From positions 51,653 through 115,652 of the forward strand of contig DASSKK010000007.1 in assembly GCA_035690495.1 (NCBI GenBank): DNA of 64,000 bases, read 5' to 3'. Shown piece by piece: positions 62,386 to 64,000 of this stretch; within the stretch, counting starts at the first letter, position 1, and the number at the start of each line of letters is the position of its first letter. A program made the translations under genes and the position numbers. This DNA comes from DASSKK01 sp035690495 (GTDB taxonomy: Bacteria > Actinomycetota > Actinomycetes > Propionibacteriales > Nocardioidaceae). Under the pieces are notes generated by a model. It did not search any database and was not told the DNA's origin. It worked only from the letters and a program-made list of their open reading frames with translations.

Positions 62386-63918
62386 TCAGTCGGTGGCGAT
62401 CGGACCCCGGTCGAGGTCCACCGCCTCGGGGGTGTGCAAGCGGACCATGGTTCGCGCGACGTGCACGGGCAACCGGTGCTGCGTGGCGAGCGAGACCAGC
62501 GCCATCGTGACGAACGCGACCGGCACGGTGATCGCGGCGGGCTGGCTGAGCACCGCGCCCAGCGTGCCGTCGGGTGTCGCGTCGAGCAGTGTCATCACCA
62601 CCGCGCCACCGGAGAGTCCGCCGCCGACGAGCATGCCGGTGATCGCGCCGGCGTCGGTGAGCCTGCGCCACCAGATCCCCAGCACCAGCAGGGGACAGAA
62701 CGTCGACGCCGCCACCGCGAACGCGAGCCCCACCGCGCGCGCGACCCCGACCCCCTCGGCCGCGACGGCCAGCAGCAGCGGCACCGTCACCGCGACGACA
62801 GCGGCAGCCTGGAACGACCGGATGCCGCGGAACTTCCGGCCCATCACGTCCTGGCTGATCACGCCGGCGACCGCGATGGTCAGGCCGGAGGACGTGGACA
62901 GGAACGCGGCGAACGCGCCGGCGGCCGTGAGCGCGGAGAGCAGCTCGCCGCCGAGCCCGCCGACCATGCGTGCAGGCAGCTCCAGCACGACCGCGTCGGT
63001 CCGCCCGCTGGCGATCAGGTCCGGCGCGTAGAGCCGGCCGAGCGCGCCGTACACCGGCGGCAGCACGTAGAACAGCCCGAGCAGACCGAGCACCACGAGC
63101 GTCGTACGACGTGCCGTGCGGCCGTCGGGGTTGGTGTAGAACCGCACGACCACGTGCGGCAGGCCCATCGTGCCGAGGAACGTCGCGACGATGACCGAGT
63201 ACGTCGTGTAGAGCGGCAGCTCGCTGGCGTTGCCCAACGGTGAGGCCCACTCGTCGCCGGGCACGCCGGCCGCGACCGCGCTCGGGTCCGCCGGTGACAG
63301 GCTGCCGTCGCCGGCCCAGACCGAGAGCAGGAACATCGCCGGCAGCAGCAGTGCGGTGAGCTTCAGCCAGTACTGGAAGGCCTGCACGAACGTGATGCTG
63401 CGCATCCCGCCGAAGAACACGTTGACCAGCACCACCGTGCCGACGACCACGCCGCCGACCCACAGCTCGGTGCCGGCCACGGCCCGCAGCGCGACCCCGG
63501 CGCCCTGGAACTGCGGCATCAGGTAGAGCCAGCCGATCCCGACGACGAGCAGCGAGGACAGCCCGCGCACGGTGCGCGACTCCAGCCGTGCCTCGGCGAA
63601 GTCCGGCAGCGTGTAGGCGCCCGACCGGCGCAGGGGTGCCGCGACCAGGACCAGCAGCACGAGGTAGCCGGCCGTCCAGCCGACCGGGTACCAGAGCATG
63701 TCGGTGCCGAACGCGAGCACGAGGCCGGCGACCCCGAGGACCGATGCCGCGGAGAGGTACTCCCCACCGATCGCGGAGGCGTTCAGCGCCGGGCGGACCG
63801 ACCGGGAGGCGACGAAGAAGTCGCTCGTCGTGCGCGAGAACCGCCAGCCGTAGGCGCCGATCGCGAGCGTGGCGACCGAGACCAGGGCCACGGCGATGAG
63901 GCCGTACGTCGAGTTCAC
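62386..63918 (-). CDS. Second sodium:solute symporter
   Basis: The 510-residue protein has a GTG start at 63918 and about 13 membrane helices. It shares the SSS family signatures with the ActP-like protein (GGEYLSAASVLGVAGLVLAF, LPHVVVRFYTNPDGRTARRT) but is distinct. Substrate may be a short-chain carboxylate. Between it and the next upstream gene is a 14-codon frame coupled by overlaps at both ends, whose meaning is unclear. No DUF485 partner precedes it within the window. Confidence 0.88.
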   Translation of the reverse strand: MNSTYGLIAVALVSVATLAIGAYGWRFSRTTSDFFVASRSVRPALNASAIGGEYLSAASVLGVAGLVLAFGTDMLWYPVGWTAGYLVLLVLVAAPLRRSGAYTLPDFAEARLESRTVRGLSSLLVVGIGWLYLMPQFQGAGVALRAVAGTELWVGGVVVGTVVLVNVFFGGMRSITFVQAFQYWLKLTALLLPAMFLLSVWAGDGSLSPADPSAVAAGVPGDEWASPLGNASELPLYTTYSVIVATFLGTMGLPHVVVRFYTNPDGRTARRTTLVVLGLLGLFYVLPPVYGALGRLYAPDLIASGRTDAVVLELPARMVGGLGGELLSALTAAGAFAAFLSTSSGLTIAVAGVISQDVMGRKFRGIRSFQAAAVVAVTVPLLLAVAAEGVGVARAVGLAFAVAASTFCPLLVLGIWWRRLTDAGAITGMLVGGGLSGGAVVMTLLDATPDGTLGAVLSQPAAITVPVAFVTMALVSLATQHRLPVHVARTMVRLHTPEAVDLDRGPIATD

Positions 63919-63955
63919 CCGGCGTCCTCGCGGGGTCCCGTGCGCCGGTGCGGGG

Positions 63956-64000
63956 TCACGACCGCTCCACCACGTCGGCGAAGTCCCGCTCGTTGCGCTC
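63956..64000 (-). CDS. Partial gene upstream of the second symporter
   Basis: Only the last 14 codons and stop are in the window (ERNERDFADVVERS). Too little remains to assign a family. In related genomes a regulator or small membrane protein often precedes such symporters, but that is not visible here. Confidence 0.5.
   Translation of the reverse strand, partial: ERNERDFADVVERS

Overview
The window is high-GC actinobacterial DNA with GTG starts, WhiB, ANTAR and PucR regulators and many ATGA/GTGA gene couplings. The right half keeps the gene order of the Mycobacterium tuberculosis Rv3667-Rv3683 neighbourhood (acs, holin-X-like, ephE, marP, CoA NUDIX, TlpA-like, nth, crp, MBL hydrolase, NUDIX, RidA, DUF4177, paired ArsA-type ATPases, whiB4, ponA2, metallophosphoesterase). 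Gene content suggests Nocardioidaceae/Propionibacteriales, which is an inference.

Layout. 1-2263: chromosomal cluster with three consecutive ANTAR regulators (two with GAF sensors) and a partial DUF1330 gene. 2264-37037: a genomic island of about 34.8 kb in the 3' end of a tRNA-Pro(CGG) gene. A 27-bp tRNA segment is repeated at both ends, an intact tyrosine integrase lies beside the left copy, and paired direct repeats (putative integrase arm sites) lie inside both ends. The island carries a six-gene operon for an energy-converting hydrogenase-related (Ehr) complex that has lost every catalytic metal ligand. It also carries a MobF relaxase with an excisionase, remnants of a second integrase/excisionase, a broken DUF1016 nuclease, cell-surface genes (EEP phosphatase, SGNH lipoprotein, one intact and one truncated acyltransferase-SGNH protein), a PucR regulator, an ArsB/NhaD-type permease, an IS110 element and several decaying genes. 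It looks composite and has no visible type IV secretion genes, so it is probably mobilizable rather than self-transmissible.

37011-64000: core genome. Cell-wall and redox genes (PASTA-containing class A PBP, WhiB, Get3/ArsA-like ATPases) are followed by additions to the conserved order: scoAB (3-oxoacid CoA-transferase) and a fused styrene/indole monooxygenase-flavin reductase (StyA2B type). Two genes encoding AbiEi-like winged helix plus DUF559 (Vsr/PD-(D/E)xK-like) proteins also interrupt it. Each sits exactly between two convergent genes and is bounded by its own inverted repeats: 51-bp double-hairpin repeats around the first, and tandem 22-bp units in inverted arrays around the second. 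These two cassettes are the best candidate here for an undescribed mobile or domesticated system. The window ends with acetate metabolism: acs, a DUF485/ActP-type symporter pair and a second sodium:solute symporter.
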